Below are positions 39,329-50,705 of a stretch of DNA of 58,603 nucleotides, in pieces. The stretch's first letter is position 1. Each line of letters opens with the position of its first letter. Under the pieces are notes generated by a model. That model made no database searches and was not told the origin of the DNA. It saw only the letters and a program-made list of their open reading frames with translations. Made by a program: the position numbers and the translations under genes. Where the stretch lies: positions 1-58,603 of the forward strand of contig MGCS01000015.1 in the NCBI GenBank assembly GCA_001790515.1, written 5' to 3'. The DNA comes from Candidatus Saccharibacteria bacterium RIFCSPHIGHO2_12_FULL_44_22 (GTDB taxonomy: Bacteria; Patescibacteriota; Saccharimonadia; Saccharimonadales; Saccharimonadaceae).

Positions 39329-40402
39329 CTAAAAGCGTCCACTGACTATGTAGGTAATCGTTGTACTATATACACCAGCTTTCAGATCTTTACTAGAATT
39401 TACGATATAACTCACGGTAAATTTCTTCATCAGACTGACATTTGGAGAATACGCCACGACATCACCAGACACGTATTTATACCTGTTTGCAAGAGCATAG
39501 TCCGGTGACGGAATCGCGTTTGCCCATTCTCCTTCTGGGTTACTACCGACAATAGGCGCATCGTTAGCAACCAGATTAAGTCCGAATTGGTTAGTACCCT
39601 GTATACTTTCCGTCGGCAATGTCGGTGAATCGATCACATTCATACCTGCACTCATTGGCGTACCGTTCGCCGTAATAGCAAAGCCACCCGATGCATTTGT
39701 ACCGACTGCCATTTGCGACTGAGCTAAAAGTGTTGAACGTTCACTCAGTTCACCCATGTCTTTGTAATTGTTATCATTCGTTGATGTGCAGTTCTCAGAC
39801 ACTTCTTCGGCAACACAAAATATCAACATCGGCGGCACCTGAGTAGCGATCTGAACCCCACTGGACACCTGCCCTTTGACGGATCCAAAGTCAGTCTGCT
39901 CTCCTGTTGCATTGGTTGTTATATGACTGCGCAGACGTATAGAAAACGACTGACTAGTGTCCGTTGGATTGACAATGTTATCAAACTTATACGAAGATCC
40001 GCTCGATTGGATCATGCTCGGAGCGCGCGTCAGAACTATATGGTTGGTTGATTTTGATAATATTGAATATCCAGTTTCACCCGTCTGTTCGCTCAATACA
40101 GCATTGGAGGCGTTCAGCCCTGGTGGTGTTACGCACTCATGATGTGGAATAGGGTCTACACAGAACAATAGATCAACAGAACCAACAACAACGGGGCTCA
40201 TATATCGAAACGCAACTGTATATGACGAAGTGGCGCCAGGTTCATTATTTGCGATGAATAGACTGCGTTCCTGAAACCTCATAGCAGCAGATGCGGGCAC
40301 CACCAGTATGAATGTCGCGATAAATATAGCCAAGAAAGATTCGGACCAAAAAGAATGCCACATAGCAGTGACTGCATGGAATCGAAACAACTTATGCTGC
40401 AT
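39329..40402 (-). CDS. Secreted surface protein, local WxL-like family member 3 (357 aa)
   Basis: Signal peptide (residues about 20-40, VPASAA). The shared opening is QERSLFIANNEPGATSSYTVAF, followed by VGSVDLLFCVDPIPHHECVTPPG, in which the two Cys match those in member 4. LMKKFTVSYIVNSSKDLKAG then leads to the closing AGVYSTTITYIVSGRF. A central NQFGLNLVAN block is shared with members 1 and 2 (EQFGIN/EQFGLG). TACAAT ends 7 nt before the ATG, so the mRNA is probably leaderless. Confidence 0.75.
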   Translation of the reverse strand: MQHKLFRFHAVTAMWHSFWSESFLAIFIATFILVVPASAAMRFQERSLFIANNEPGATSSYTVAFRYMSPVVVGSVDLLFCVDPIPHHECVTPPGLNASNAVLSEQTGETGYSILSKSTNHIVLTRAPSMIQSSGSSYKFDNIVNPTDTSQSFSIRLRSHITTNATGEQTDFGSVKGQVSSGVQIATQVPPMLIFCVAEEVSENCTSTNDNNYKDMGELSERSTLLAQSQMAVGTNASGGFAITANGTPMSAGMNVIDSPTLPTESIQGTNQFGLNLVANDAPIVGSNPEGEWANAIPSPDYALANRYKYVSGDVVAYSPNVSLMKKFTVSYIVNSSKDLKAGVYSTTITYIVSGRF

Positions 40403-40409
40403 AGCTGTA

Positions 40410-40415
40410 ATTGTA
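40410..40415 (-). promoter_or_regulatory. -10 element of leaderless promoter for family member 3
   Basis: TACAAT on the minus strand, 7 nt before the ATG at 40402. Confidence 0.5.
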
Positions 40416-40509
40416 TCAAATTATAGGTATAAAACGTAGCCGTGCACAACTAAATACCGACCCTATGACTGGGTCGGTATTTGATCTGTTCCAGATTTAG
40501 CGCTATGGC

Positions 40510-42129
40510 TTAGTACTGAGGAGCTGCAAGATAGTTAATCTTGGTTGTATAGACACCAGCTGGTGTGTCTGCAGCGATGTTACCTACGTAACGCATCTTT
40601 GCAGTAGCACAGCTAATGACTTGATCGTTTTGCTGCGCGATTGGCTCAGGAACAGTAGAGCTAGTCTTGCTGAACTTGAATGCTGCATCAGCAGGAACGG
40701 TAGCTGTGTCGCTTGTTCCGGTTCCTGTAGCATCACCGTAGTCGACAGTATGTGTCTGTGCAGGCAATGTACTTGTATCAAACTTGCCAGAAGTTTGAGT
40801 TGTCAATGTCCTGAACGGGAAGCTATCGATATCTTGCAATCCCGTAGGAGCTGCGGTTCGGTCAGCTACGAATTCAGCCGATCCTGCCTCTGGAGCAACG
40901 AACCCAAGACCAAATTGTTCTGAACCTGGATTGCTTGTCGCTTTAGTCGGCATGTCAGCAATCTCGTCACCTACAGTATTTGCTAATGTATTACCCGAGT
41001 AATAGACAGTTGCACCACCTGATGAGTTAGAGCTCAGACGCCAGTAAGAGTAGACGCTCCATGCTTTCCCTGTTTCAAGTGAATACTCTGCATTCGGGTC
41101 ACCGAGGTTTAGTCGGTTATTATTTATATTCTGAACGGCATCACATGGACCATGAGTATAACTACCACCCGAAACACCTAAACAACCATCGGCAATTTGC
41201 TGTGGCGTACCAGTATATCCGGCACAGTTAAGTGTTACTGTATCTCGGTTACGTGTACCGACTGAGAAGGCCATCGTTTCCAACACCTTCGTAGTGATAT
41301 GGATTGAGTCTGTCATGACATTCGCCACAGTCACACCACCATCGATATTCGCTGAACCACCAGGAATATGGTCCAAGGTATCTTCACTATTGTAAGTATT
41401 CAACTTCACGAAGAATGCATCCGCACCAGGGTTAGTGATGTACACTGACTCCGAAGCTTTAAACGTCACTTCTACCTGCGTACCACCGGTAGTTGGCGTA
41501 GCAGCAGTATCGTTCGTTAGCGTGATATAGTTGTTTTTTCCTGATTTAGCTTCAGTATGATCTTGATCTTCTTTGTTGCTTGCTGCGAATTCCCAACCAG
41601 TCTGGGCTACTCCGCCAATTGTCACCTGAAATTGACCAGCGCTCGCGCCTTCAACAAATCCAGGAGTAACATTTAAGTCACTTCTTTGATTTGGCCAAGC
41701 ATCGGCATTAGATTCACGTGTTGATGGTCCTGCAGCAGCATCACCAGTATTATTACCAGGGCCGCGGCACTTACCAGCTGCAGTAGTACAGTACTGGAAA
41801 GTTAATCCTTTGATCGTACCGTCGCTGCTTACCTTAAAGGTAAAGGTTTCACCGGATTTTTTACCGTTCGGCCCCGAACCAGCAGGAGCGTATGTTCCTG
41901 GTGTAGTACCGCCAGCCGCAGGGTTTCCGACAGTGGTTGAGTAGCCTGAACCGTCTGTATCGACGAATCCTGGAGCAGACGAGCTAAGTAGTAGCGAACG
42001 CTCTGTTAATGGGTTCAACTCCGCAGCGAATGCAGGTGCAGCCGGAAGAATAATTGACACCACAAGGGCGCCAACAGCTCCAAACAGCGTGCTACGCTGA
42101 GCAATTGATTTGAGTGTATACATACTCAT
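40510..42129 (-). CDS. Secreted surface protein, local WxL-like family member 2 (539 aa)
   Basis: The largest relative. It has a signal peptide (to about residue 36, PAFAAE), LTERSLLLSSSAPGFVDTDGSGYST, FKVSSDGTIKGLTFQYCTTAAGKC with paired Cys, the shared EQFGLGFVAPEAG block and the closing DTPAGVYTTKINYLAAPQY. Rich in G, T, N and S, as expected for an extracellular beta-rich protein. ATG at 42129 or 42123 follows AGGAG; the frame opens at 42201, but that is upstream of the predicted start point (-10 at 42206-42211). The leader can fold. Confidence 0.75.
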   Translation of the reverse strand: MSMYTLKSIAQRSTLFGAVGALVVSIILPAAPAFAAELNPLTERSLLLSSSAPGFVDTDGSGYSTTVGNPAAGGTTPGTYAPAGSGPNGKKSGETFTFKVSSDGTIKGLTFQYCTTAAGKCRGPGNNTGDAAAGPSTRESNADAWPNQRSDLNVTPGFVEGASAGQFQVTIGGVAQTGWEFAASNKEDQDHTEAKSGKNNYITLTNDTAATPTTGGTQVEVTFKASESVYITNPGADAFFVKLNTYNSEDTLDHIPGGSANIDGGVTVANVMTDSIHITTKVLETMAFSVGTRNRDTVTLNCAGYTGTPQQIADGCLGVSGGSYTHGPCDAVQNINNNRLNLGDPNAEYSLETGKAWSVYSYWRLSSNSSGGATVYYSGNTLANTVGDEIADMPTKATSNPGSEQFGLGFVAPEAGSAEFVADRTAAPTGLQDIDSFPFRTLTTQTSGKFDTSTLPAQTHTVDYGDATGTGTSDTATVPADAAFKFSKTSSTVPEPIAQQNDQVISCATAKMRYVGNIAADTPAGVYTTKINYLAAPQY

Positions 42130-42152
42130 GTATCTCCTATTATGTGTTTGTT

Positions 42153-42177
42153 TTATATTTTGAGCCTTAAAATATAA
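42153..42177 (-). promoter_or_regulatory. Hairpin in the leader of family member 2
   Basis: TTATATTTT and AAAATATAA pair over 9 bp around a 7-nt loop, upstream of the AGGAG. It may influence translation or mRNA stability. Confidence 0.4.
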
Positions 42178-42205
42178 GGGGTTCAACGCGAATTTTACCA
42201 TTAGT

Positions 42206-42233
42206 AGTATAGCCAGCGCAATAGTTTTGACAA
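42206..42233 (-). promoter_or_regulatory. Promoter of family member 2
   Basis: TTGTCA (42233 to 42228), 16-bp spacer, TATACT (42211 to 42206). The start point is near 42199, which leaves a leader of about 70 nt. Confidence 0.6.
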
Positions 42234-42280
42234 CATTTTACATATTAATCCCGAGTTATACACAGTTTGTCCACAGGTGG

Positions 42281-43030
42281 CTAATATATAGGCGTAACGA
42301 CTGCCGAAAATTCGCCAATATAATGTCCGGCGGGCGTATTGTTCGAAATATTTACAATCATGCTCACTGTATAGTCAGTCCGTCCTGATTCGGTCAGACT
42401 TTTCGCAACAATGTCGCCGTTCACGTACTTGAACATATTTGGCACGCTATACGCCGTTTCAGCTTCACCAAAGCTGGTTTGATCAGATGGTACCTGAACA
42501 GGAATAGCCCCAACGTCCGGTATTGTGTTCTTAGCGAGATTAATACCGAATTGTTCGGTTCCTGGCTGTGACGACGCAGCGGTCGACGATGTATTCAATT
42601 TATGAGTACCATACTTTGGTGCATCACCAACAATTTGCAGTGTATAGCCACCACTTAGATACGTACGAACCTGGACGGTCATTGTTTTTGACGCTGTCGT
42701 CTCTGAATTCAACACACCTAGGTTGGATTGTCCCGGACCAACGATGACTTCTAGTAGTGGGTCAGCCTCAATAATTGGGCCAAATGTTGCCGTAGGTCCA
42801 GTGCCGTTGCTACTTTTGGCGCGTCCAGCCGACATATCACCGATAGACGCTTGCGCGCAATACGCTTCCGAACAGCTCTTTAACGTGTCTGACCCGAACT
42901 GCGTTTCGGATACCTGGTAATTGTTAGAACTTGACGTCTGCGCATAGACAGTCGCACTACCAGCACCAGCAAATACTACCGCAATAAACAGCAGTAGTCG
43001 TGAATAGTGCCACAATCTCCCTCTTCGCAT
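42281..43030 (-). CDS. Secreted surface protein, local WxL-like family member 1 (249 aa)
   Basis: The smallest relative. Signal peptide to about residue 32 (ATVYAQT), a cysteine pair (LKSCSEAYCAQ), TMTVQVRTYLSGGYTLQIVGD, the shared GTEQFGINLAKNT and FKYVNGDIVAKS blocks (the latter also in member 3) and the closing NTPAGHYIGEFSAVVTPIY. ATG at 43030 is chosen because a promoter with optimal spacing lies just upstream and the signal peptide follows at once. It is divergent from the beta-solenoid gene. Confidence 0.75.
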   Translation of the reverse strand: MRRGRLWHYSRLLLFIAVVFAGAGSATVYAQTSSSNNYQVSETQFGSDTLKSCSEAYCAQASIGDMSAGRAKSSNGTGPTATFGPIIEADPLLEVIVGPGQSNLGVLNSETTASKTMTVQVRTYLSGGYTLQIVGDAPKYGTHKLNTSSTAASSQPGTEQFGINLAKNTIPDVGAIPVQVPSDQTSFGEAETAYSVPNMFKYVNGDIVAKSLTESGRTDYTVSMIVNISNNTPAGHYIGEFSAVVTPIY

Positions 43031-43045
43031 AAGCTTTATGTTCGT

Positions 43046-43074
43046 ATTATCCTCTACCACTGGTAAAAATACAA
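43046..43074 (-). promoter_or_regulatory. Promoter of family member 1
   Basis: TTGTAT (43074 to 43069), exactly 17 bp, GATAAT (43051 to 43046). The leader is only about 9 nt. Confidence 0.6.
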
Positions 43075-43147
43075 CTAGCGCCACGTCGGTAAGTATAGTA
43101 AGCTAGACGTAAGCATAATCGAAAAATAAAACAAACTATAGACAACT

Positions 43148-44167
43148 ATGGAGCCCGACAAAAACTCATCCCCATCAACAGACAGCCAATCAGGCAACGA
43201 CGATCAGCAAGCTCCTGTTGATGCGTTGAGTCGTACGCCAGACGAATTAGACGAAGAACAGGCGGCAAAAGAAGCAGCCAATCCACTGCCAAAGCCTGAA
43301 GAAGGTACCGAAAAAAAAGTTTCCCCGATCAAGAAATTCTTTCGAAAAGTGAACTTATACTTTTTGATTTTTATCCTTATCGTCGTCGTTGCCGGTGTAT
43401 TTACTATCGTCAACTATCTGAACAGTCAAAAAATTGAACCAACACCAGAGATTGCTAGTCAAGGTCTTACCGAAGAAGCACTGAAAGACTTGGCAAATAC
43501 TGACGCGTCAGTTGGCAACACGTCACAGACACTGACTATTCAAGGTAACGCTATTATTGCGGGCCAAACGCTGCTTCGTGGCAATCTGAACGTCGCTGGC
43601 AACATACAAAGCGGCGGTAGTATCCAAGGACCAAGCCTTACCATATCTGGCGCATCAAATCTTGGTGAAGCACAGATAAATAGCCTGCAGGTAGCGACAA
43701 ATACTGCCGTGCAAGGAAGCACAACACTCCGTGATTTGAGCGTTTCTGGCACCTCGACATTTAGCGGCGCAATGACTGCTTCGCAAATCACAACATCACG
43801 GCTTGTCCTAAGTGGCAATGCAGTACTGCAAATACCAAACCATATCAGTTTTACCGGTCCAACGCCTAGTCGCACGATCAATAACGCAGTGCTAGGCAGC
43901 GGCGGATCTGCATCCATCAGCGGGTCTGACACAACTGGAACGATCAATATCAACACCGGCAGCAATACAACACCTGGCTGCTTTGCGCGTATCAACTTCC
44001 AGCAGGTATTTACCACACAGCCACATGTCATTGTTAGTCCAATCGGCGCAGGCGCAGGACAAACCCAATATTACGTCGACCGAAACAATACCGGATTTAG
44101 TATTTGTACCGCCAACCCCGCTCCAGCGAACCAAGTGTTTGCGTTCGATTATTTTGTCACTGGATAG
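43148..44167 (+). CDS. Membrane-anchored beta-solenoid, tail-fibre-like surface protein
   Basis: An acidic cytoplasmic N-terminus of about 70 residues, one helix (LYFLIFILIVVVAGVFTIV) and an exported part with short repeats (GNAIIAGQTLLRGNLNVAGNI, SLQVATNTAVQGSTTLRDLSVSG) typical of a bactofilin-like or fibre beta solenoid. The C-terminal 90 residues (SGSDTTGTININTG, FTTQPHVIVSP, DRNNTGFSI, VFAFDYFVTG) match a fibre tip domain seen in many tail-fibre and CPR surface proteins. A type II membrane orientation is expected. TATAGA ends 5 nt before the ATG, so the mRNA may be leaderless. Confidence 0.75.
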   Translation: MEPDKNSSPSTDSQSGNDDQQAPVDALSRTPDELDEEQAAKEAANPLPKPEEGTEKKVSPIKKFFRKVNLYFLIFILIVVVAGVFTIVNYLNSQKIEPTPEIASQGLTEEALKDLANTDASVGNTSQTLTIQGNAIIAGQTLLRGNLNVAGNIQSGGSIQGPSLTISGASNLGEAQINSLQVATNTAVQGSTTLRDLSVSGTSTFSGAMTASQITTSRLVLSGNAVLQIPNHISFTGPTPSRTINNAVLGSGGSASISGSDTTGTININTGSNTTPGCFARINFQQVFTTQPHVIVSPIGAGAGQTQYYVDRNNTGFSICTANPAPANQVFAFDYFVTG

Positions 44168-44208
44168 TGTCAACTTTCTACCCCTGTCATTAAAAACTAG
44201 AGCTCTAT

Positions 44209-45648
44209 CTAACCAGCAAGGCTGAAATAGTCCCACGGAACATGGATAACAGTTCTATCTTTAGATAATGTTAAGGCGTCATCACAAATAACAAGCCCAT
44301 ACTTACATTCTATTCTCTTCATAGTTTCACGAACCTGACGACTTGATTTACTCCCTCTTCCAATCTCGATAGCTATCCTTGAATTGGGAAGTTTGACTAT
44401 AAAGTCCGCTGAACCTTCGGAGCTGTCATAGGAGACATTTCCATATTTCAAGGCATCAAAGCTTCGATAGTAATGTAAGCCAGCAATATCTTCGTATAGG
44501 CGGCCTTCTCTCGTCGCAACAGTAGCCGAAGACCCTGCCATGTGAAAGAATGCGGCTCTGACAACGGAACTCATAAATAAATATTTCGATGGCTTTTTGA
44601 CTGCAGACGCCTGTGAACCATACGGAGGGATGCGCACGAGTAATTCTGCCTTAACCAACACGTCCAGAATTTCTGCCACCGTTACCGGAGTTACTCCCAA
44701 TATATCACTCAATTTGTTATTACTTATAACATCGCTCTCCGCAAGAACATATAAAAGCCGCTTGATCACTGGCGTTGTCTCAGGCTTAAACCTGCCAAGT
44801 TGTTGAATATCACGCGATATTACTTTATCCACAGAAGACAAAACTGCATCGTATACATCTGCTAATGTTTTTTCCTTTAGTGCAAACGGCAGACTACCGG
44901 CGTATACATAGAACCTCCAACTACTACGGTCTATTTTTGCCCAATACTTATCGACTGTATTCTTTAAGTCCAACAAGCGCTCGTAGCACTGAGCAGCATC
45001 ATTGCTGTAATATAGTGCATTCTTAAGCTCATCTTTTAGTCCGCGTTCTGGGTACTTATCATGGTGAACCATTTCAAACTCAGTAAGGTTCATAGGGTAC
45101 AGCCTCTCTACTGCGGCACGCCTGCCAGGTATATCCGCATCATCTTGGAGATGTACTGCCGATGAACCACTACATACAAGAAAAACTTGAGATGCCCTTT
45201 CGTGTAATGCCTTTAACACCGGCGCCCACTTAGGATCACTCTGCACTTCATCAATCATGATAACTGTCGGCTTCGAAAGTACCTCATAGCTTTCACCAAT
45301 TAGCCGTTCATATTCAGCAAGTACGGACGTCAGATCGGTACCTAGCGTATCCACCGCTTCATTGAGGGAAAAATACAGTAAATTTATTCGATCGCCATAT
45401 TTCGCAGTAAGCTCATAGAATGTTTGTGCCAGAATTGTTGTCTTTCCGGTACCTCGGAGGCCCGGAATAATCACCCAGCGCTTCACATCTTCAGCACCCG
45501 ACAAAAAGTCGTCTACATATTTCCATGTTTTAATGTAAATATTCCTCTTTGCGTACGTCTTCCCTCCTGAGGTTGCGACATATTTTCGTAGACGAGCCTT
45601 ACCAAGTGCCATTTGTCTTTGCAGATATTCAGTTTCATTTCGATCCAT
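44209..45648 (-). CDS. AAA_14 / DUF4143-type P-loop ATPase
   Basis: Walker A is IIPGLRGTGKTTILAQ near residue 62 and Walker B is TVIMIDEVQSDP near residue 128, followed by VFLVCSGSSAVHL (sensor 1) and ERLYPMNLTEF, the hallmark of the AAA_14 family. A winged helix lies in the middle (NNKLSDILGVTPVTVAEILDVLVKAELL). The C-terminal third resembles a DUF4143 restriction-nuclease-like fold (EGSADFIVKLPNSRIAIEIGRG). The family is widespread and mobile, with poorly known function; some members are thought to act as toxins or DNA repair factors. The promoter is leaderless and carries a 17-bp direct repeat. Confidence 0.85.
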   Translation of the reverse strand: MDRNETEYLQRQMALGKARLRKYVATSGGKTYAKRNIYIKTWKYVDDFLSGAEDVKRWVIIPGLRGTGKTTILAQTFYELTAKYGDRINLLYFSLNEAVDTLGTDLTSVLAEYERLIGESYEVLSKPTVIMIDEVQSDPKWAPVLKALHERASQVFLVCSGSSAVHLQDDADIPGRRAAVERLYPMNLTEFEMVHHDKYPERGLKDELKNALYYSNDAAQCYERLLDLKNTVDKYWAKIDRSSWRFYVYAGSLPFALKEKTLADVYDAVLSSVDKVISRDIQQLGRFKPETTPVIKRLLYVLAESDVISNNKLSDILGVTPVTVAEILDVLVKAELLVRIPPYGSQASAVKKPSKYLFMSSVVRAAFFHMAGSSATVATREGRLYEDIAGLHYYRSFDALKYGNVSYDSSEGSADFIVKLPNSRIAIEIGRGSKSSRQVRETMKRIECKYGLVICDDALTLSKDRTVIHVPWDYFSLAG

Positions 45649-45699
45649 ATTACTAATATAGTGTAGTTACATAGAAAAGTCAATTACTAGTATAGTGTA
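45649..45699. repeat. 17-bp direct repeat over the AAA_14 ATPase promoter
   Basis: ATTACTAATATAGTGTA (45649-45665) and ATTACTAGTATAGTGTA (45683-45699) differ at one base and are 34 bp apart, so they face nearly the same side of the helix. One copy covers the -10 box and reaches the base next to the start codon; the other touches the -35 box. An operator pair, possibly for autoregulation through the protein's winged helix, is a reasonable inference. Confidence 0.65.
45655..45683 (-). promoter_or_regulatory. Near-consensus leaderless promoter of the AAA_14 ATPase gene
   Basis: TTGACT (45683 to 45678), exactly 17 bp, TATATT (45660 to 45655), then 6 nt to the ATG at 45648. Confidence 0.75.
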
Positions 45700-45771
45700 A
45701 CCATTTAGTAATATTTAGCCTCTTGAGTAAAACGATACTCACACAGAACTTAATATTGAACTACACAAAAG

Positions 45772-45812
45772 TAAGGGTACCTAACATAAAATGCTTATGT
45801 TAGGTACCCTTA
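45772..45812 (-). terminator. Terminator of the F1-ATPase-like operon
   Basis: A perfect 18-bp stem (TAAGGGTACCTAACATAA with its complement) and a 5-nt loop, followed on the minus strand by CTTTTG. It is about 100 nt after the last gene of the operon. Confidence 0.75.
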
Positions 45813-45911
45813 AGACTTGATAATAGTGTCGTAGTTGAATTCGAATAAAAATACAGTGATGCATTTCATAAAACATTCAGGACAAAATACAAAAAAGCAA
45901 ACTGCGCAGGC

Positions 45912-46222
45912 TTAGACGTCGACAAAGACAGTCACGCTATCAGCCTTAACATGCATCAGTGCACGGTGAATCTTGATGACTTTTTCACCATCGGGTGTCT
46001 GCACCTTTATTTCACATGGCACTAACATACACAAAAAATTATGATGATGGGGCAAGATATCAAACGGCCCCGTAGCATTTACTGCACTCAAACTATACCC
46101 CTCGCCTTCGTAGTAGATCTTGAATGGCGCATAGATCTTGATAGCCATCGTTAGTTTGCCGTTAGATCTTGGCGTTGTCTGTGCTGGTTCAGTTATCTCT
46201 GGTTGAGGTTTTTCGTCCGCCA

Positions 46223-46223
<1 letters not shown>
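45912..46223 (-). CDS. Short F1 epsilon-like subunit
   Basis: After a 25-residue P/E/T-rich lead, the sequence MAIKIYAPFKIYYEGEGYSLSAVNATGPFDILPHHHNFLCML and the closing HVKADSVTVFVDV match the N-terminal beta sandwich of ATP synthase epsilon. The C-terminal helical hairpin, which inhibits ATPase in bacterial enzymes, is absent, so the protein ends at 103 aa. Its ATG overlaps the beta stop by one base (TAATG). It is the last gene before the terminator. It probably binds gamma in the rotor; the loss of the inhibitory helices would leave the ATPase unrestrained. Confidence 0.8.
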
Positions 46224-48564
<2,341 letters not shown>

Positions 48565-48622
48565 TAATTGCATCTCCGGACTATGAGACAAACATGGCTA
48601 CTCTTTTCCCTTGAATGCATCA

Positions 48623-50200
48623 TCATTTCTTATCCTTTTTGTCATCTGGTTTTGCGGATTCAGCCGCCGCACTTGCTTCGGCTGCGGCTGCGTTTTCCGC
48701 TTCTTCAGTTTGGTGTCGTTTCTCGATCTCGATCTTTGCAGCTTTTTCGATTGCTATCTTTTTCGCTTCATCAATTGTCGTCACATCTGCTTTCAGTGCG
48801 GCTTCAAGTTCGTCAAAATTACCATTCATATCTTTGTCTTCTTGCAATTTTGTCGCATAGTCGTGCACTTTTTCTTTGAGCAATTTGACGTTAATGATCT
48901 CTTCGGGGCTACTTCCAAGTACAATACTCATGATAAATTGCTGCTCGGCAAAACTATAAATTTCACCAATTGCTTGATTCATGAGCTTAAACAACACTTT
49001 ACCTTTGTCGTACATCGCCTGCGAATCAGCACTCAGTTCGGTACCAAAGTGCGCATATTCTTCGGCTGTTCGATAGCCAGCCAATGTCAGGTTGAGTTTG
49101 TCAGCAAATCCTTTTTGCCGTTTGTTTTGACCGACACCACCGACACGCGTGACCGATAGCGCAGTACTGACTGCGGGGCGCATCGTGTCTTTGAATATCT
49201 TCTCATCTAATATCCATTGTCCGTCTGTGATCGACATGATATTCGTCGGCAGATACGCCGTAATGTCGCCGCCAGGTGCGTAGACGATCGGAATCAGCGT
49301 CTGGCTGGCATGATTTGATTCTGTCTTGCCGCCACGCTCAAGCAAACTTGAGTGCGTATAGAACATGTCACCAGGGTACGAGTCGCGCCCTGGTGAGACA
49401 CCGGCGATGAGTGATATTTCGCGGTAGGCTTGGGCGTGCGCCGTTAGGTCGTCATAGATTACCAGCGTATCCATATTGAGTTGGTGCCAGAAATATTCAC
49501 CGTGAGCCGCACCGACGTATGGCACGAGGTACGTCAAAATGAGTGATTCAAATGAATTACTGACGACAACGATAGCTTTTCGGAGCGCATCATTTTTTTC
49601 AAGGTTACTGACAAGTTCTGCTACATCGTGCTGACGTTTGGCAATAAGCACGTAAATCACCGTAATGTCAGTGTTTTTCTGATTAATAGCCACCTGCGCC
49701 GCAAGTGCAGTCTTGCCGACCTTGCTATCACCAAGCATCGCCATACGTTGTCCACGCGCAAGCGAATATTCAAGATCAAGGATTGTTACGCCCGTCTCGA
49801 CCGGAGTATCGAGAAGTTCACGTTCGTAGAGCATCGGTGCACTATGAAACACATCCCATTCTTGGTCGGCGACGATGTCACCCTTGCCGTCAAGCGGCTC
49901 GCCAAATACATTGACGACTCGCCCAATGAAATTTTTACCAACAGGAACCATAATGTCACGCGCTTCGATGACGCAAACAGCACCAATGTGGAGCGGTGAC
50001 GGATCAAGCTTCATCACGACAACATGATCTTCAAGAACCTGGTGAACATAGCCACGAGTATCGTCATCAAATCGCACCGTTGCGTGCACATTCGTGGGCT
50101 GCAAACCGCGCACACTCACCATGAACGAATCAATACCAATAATTTCGCCGACTGGGTTTCCTGCAGTCACTAATTTTTCAAATATTTTACTTGCTTCCAC
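48623..50200 (-). CDS. F1-type ATPase alpha subunit
   Basis: The P-loop is GDSKVGKTALAAQ. The sequence also has VIYDDLTAHAQAYREISLI, SPGRDSYPGDMFYTHSSLLER, SITDGQWILDE and RPAVSTALSVTRVGGVGQ, whose Arg is the alpha arginine finger. At about 525 aa it has normal length, but the N-terminal crown segment is short and a charged A/E/K-rich tail of about 60 residues is added. I prefer the GTG start at 50200, with GGAG 7 nt before it; it overlaps the delta-like gene by 14 nt. The frame opens at 50230. Divergent but clearly alpha. Confidence 0.9.
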   Translation of the reverse strand: MEASKIFEKLVTAGNPVGEIIGIDSFMVSVRGLQPTNVHATVRFDDDTRGYVHQVLEDHVVVMKLDPSPLHIGAVCVIEARDIMVPVGKNFIGRVVNVFGEPLDGKGDIVADQEWDVFHSAPMLYERELLDTPVETGVTILDLEYSLARGQRMAMLGDSKVGKTALAAQVAINQKNTDITVIYVLIAKRQHDVAELVSNLEKNDALRKAIVVVSNSFESLILTYLVPYVGAAHGEYFWHQLNMDTLVIYDDLTAHAQAYREISLIAGVSPGRDSYPGDMFYTHSSLLERGGKTESNHASQTLIPIVYAPGGDITAYLPTNIMSITDGQWILDEKIFKDTMRPAVSTALSVTRVGGVGQNKRQKGFADKLNLTLAGYRTAEEYAHFGTELSADSQAMYDKGKVLFKLMNQAIGEIYSFAEQQFIMSIVLGSSPEEIINVKLLKEKVHDYATKLQEDKDMNGNFDELEAALKADVTTIDEAKKIAIEKAAKIEIEKRHQTEEAENAAAAEASAAAESAKPDDKKDKK

Positions 50201-50705
50201 GATACGACTCCAATTCTGCGACAAGCGCATCGTGTTGACCGTTCAACGCACCACGCAAACTAAAATCATGAACGTGATTTGGTGTTCGTAAATAGACACC
50301 CGCAACAAGCCCAGGTTGTAGTCCAGGTACTATCACCGCCTGTGGATGAACGGTGGTTCGTACCCACTGCGCAAGCTGCTGCAAACTCGTCGCGTCCGCT
50401 GGTACCGCAAATGTCATATGAAGTACTGGCACTTTGTCTTTGAGCAGCCGCACTTGTTTGATCAATTCTGCACGCTCTTGATTGTTATCAAGCCTCAATT
50501 TGTTTTGGTGTAAAAACTCTGTTAATTGTTCTGACAAAACCGGCATTGTTCGATCTGGAGATCCAGCTTTTACGCGAATCATCAGGGCAGCAATCTCGGT
50601 GTCGACTCGCTCCAATTCTGTGACAAGCCGCGATACATCGACCTTCGTCACGATGCTTGACGGCAGTACAAAGTCGACATATGTTTTTATCGGTGCGTCG
50701 GTCAT
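50187..50705 (-). CDS. F1 delta/OSCP-like subunit
   Basis: A 172-aa soluble protein, mostly helical in the first 110 residues. Its C-terminal HMTFAVPADATSLQQLAQWV, VIVPGLQPGLVAGVYLRTPNHVHDFSLRGAL follows the end of delta subunits (DPxLIGGxxIxxxDxVxDxSxRxxL). The similarity is weak and rests mainly on this segment plus position before alpha. In classical enzymes delta joins the peripheral stalk to the top of alpha3beta3. ATGA overlap with the upstream coiled-coil gene. Confidence 0.65.
   Translation of the reverse strand: MTDAPIKTYVDFVLPSSIVTKVDVSRLVTELERVDTEIAALMIRVKAGSPDRTMPVLSEQLTEFLHQNKLRLDNNQERAELIKQVRLLKDKVPVLHMTFAVPADATSLQQLAQWVRTTVHPQAVIVPGLQPGLVAGVYLRTPNHVHDFSLRGALNGQHDALVAELESYRGSK

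Noticed and set aside
42130-42201. Start of the 563-aa form of surface family member 2 at 42201
   Set aside because: That ATG lies upstream of the predicted transcription start (-10 at 42206-42211) and before the foldable leader; AGGAG and a signal peptide support 42129 or 42123.
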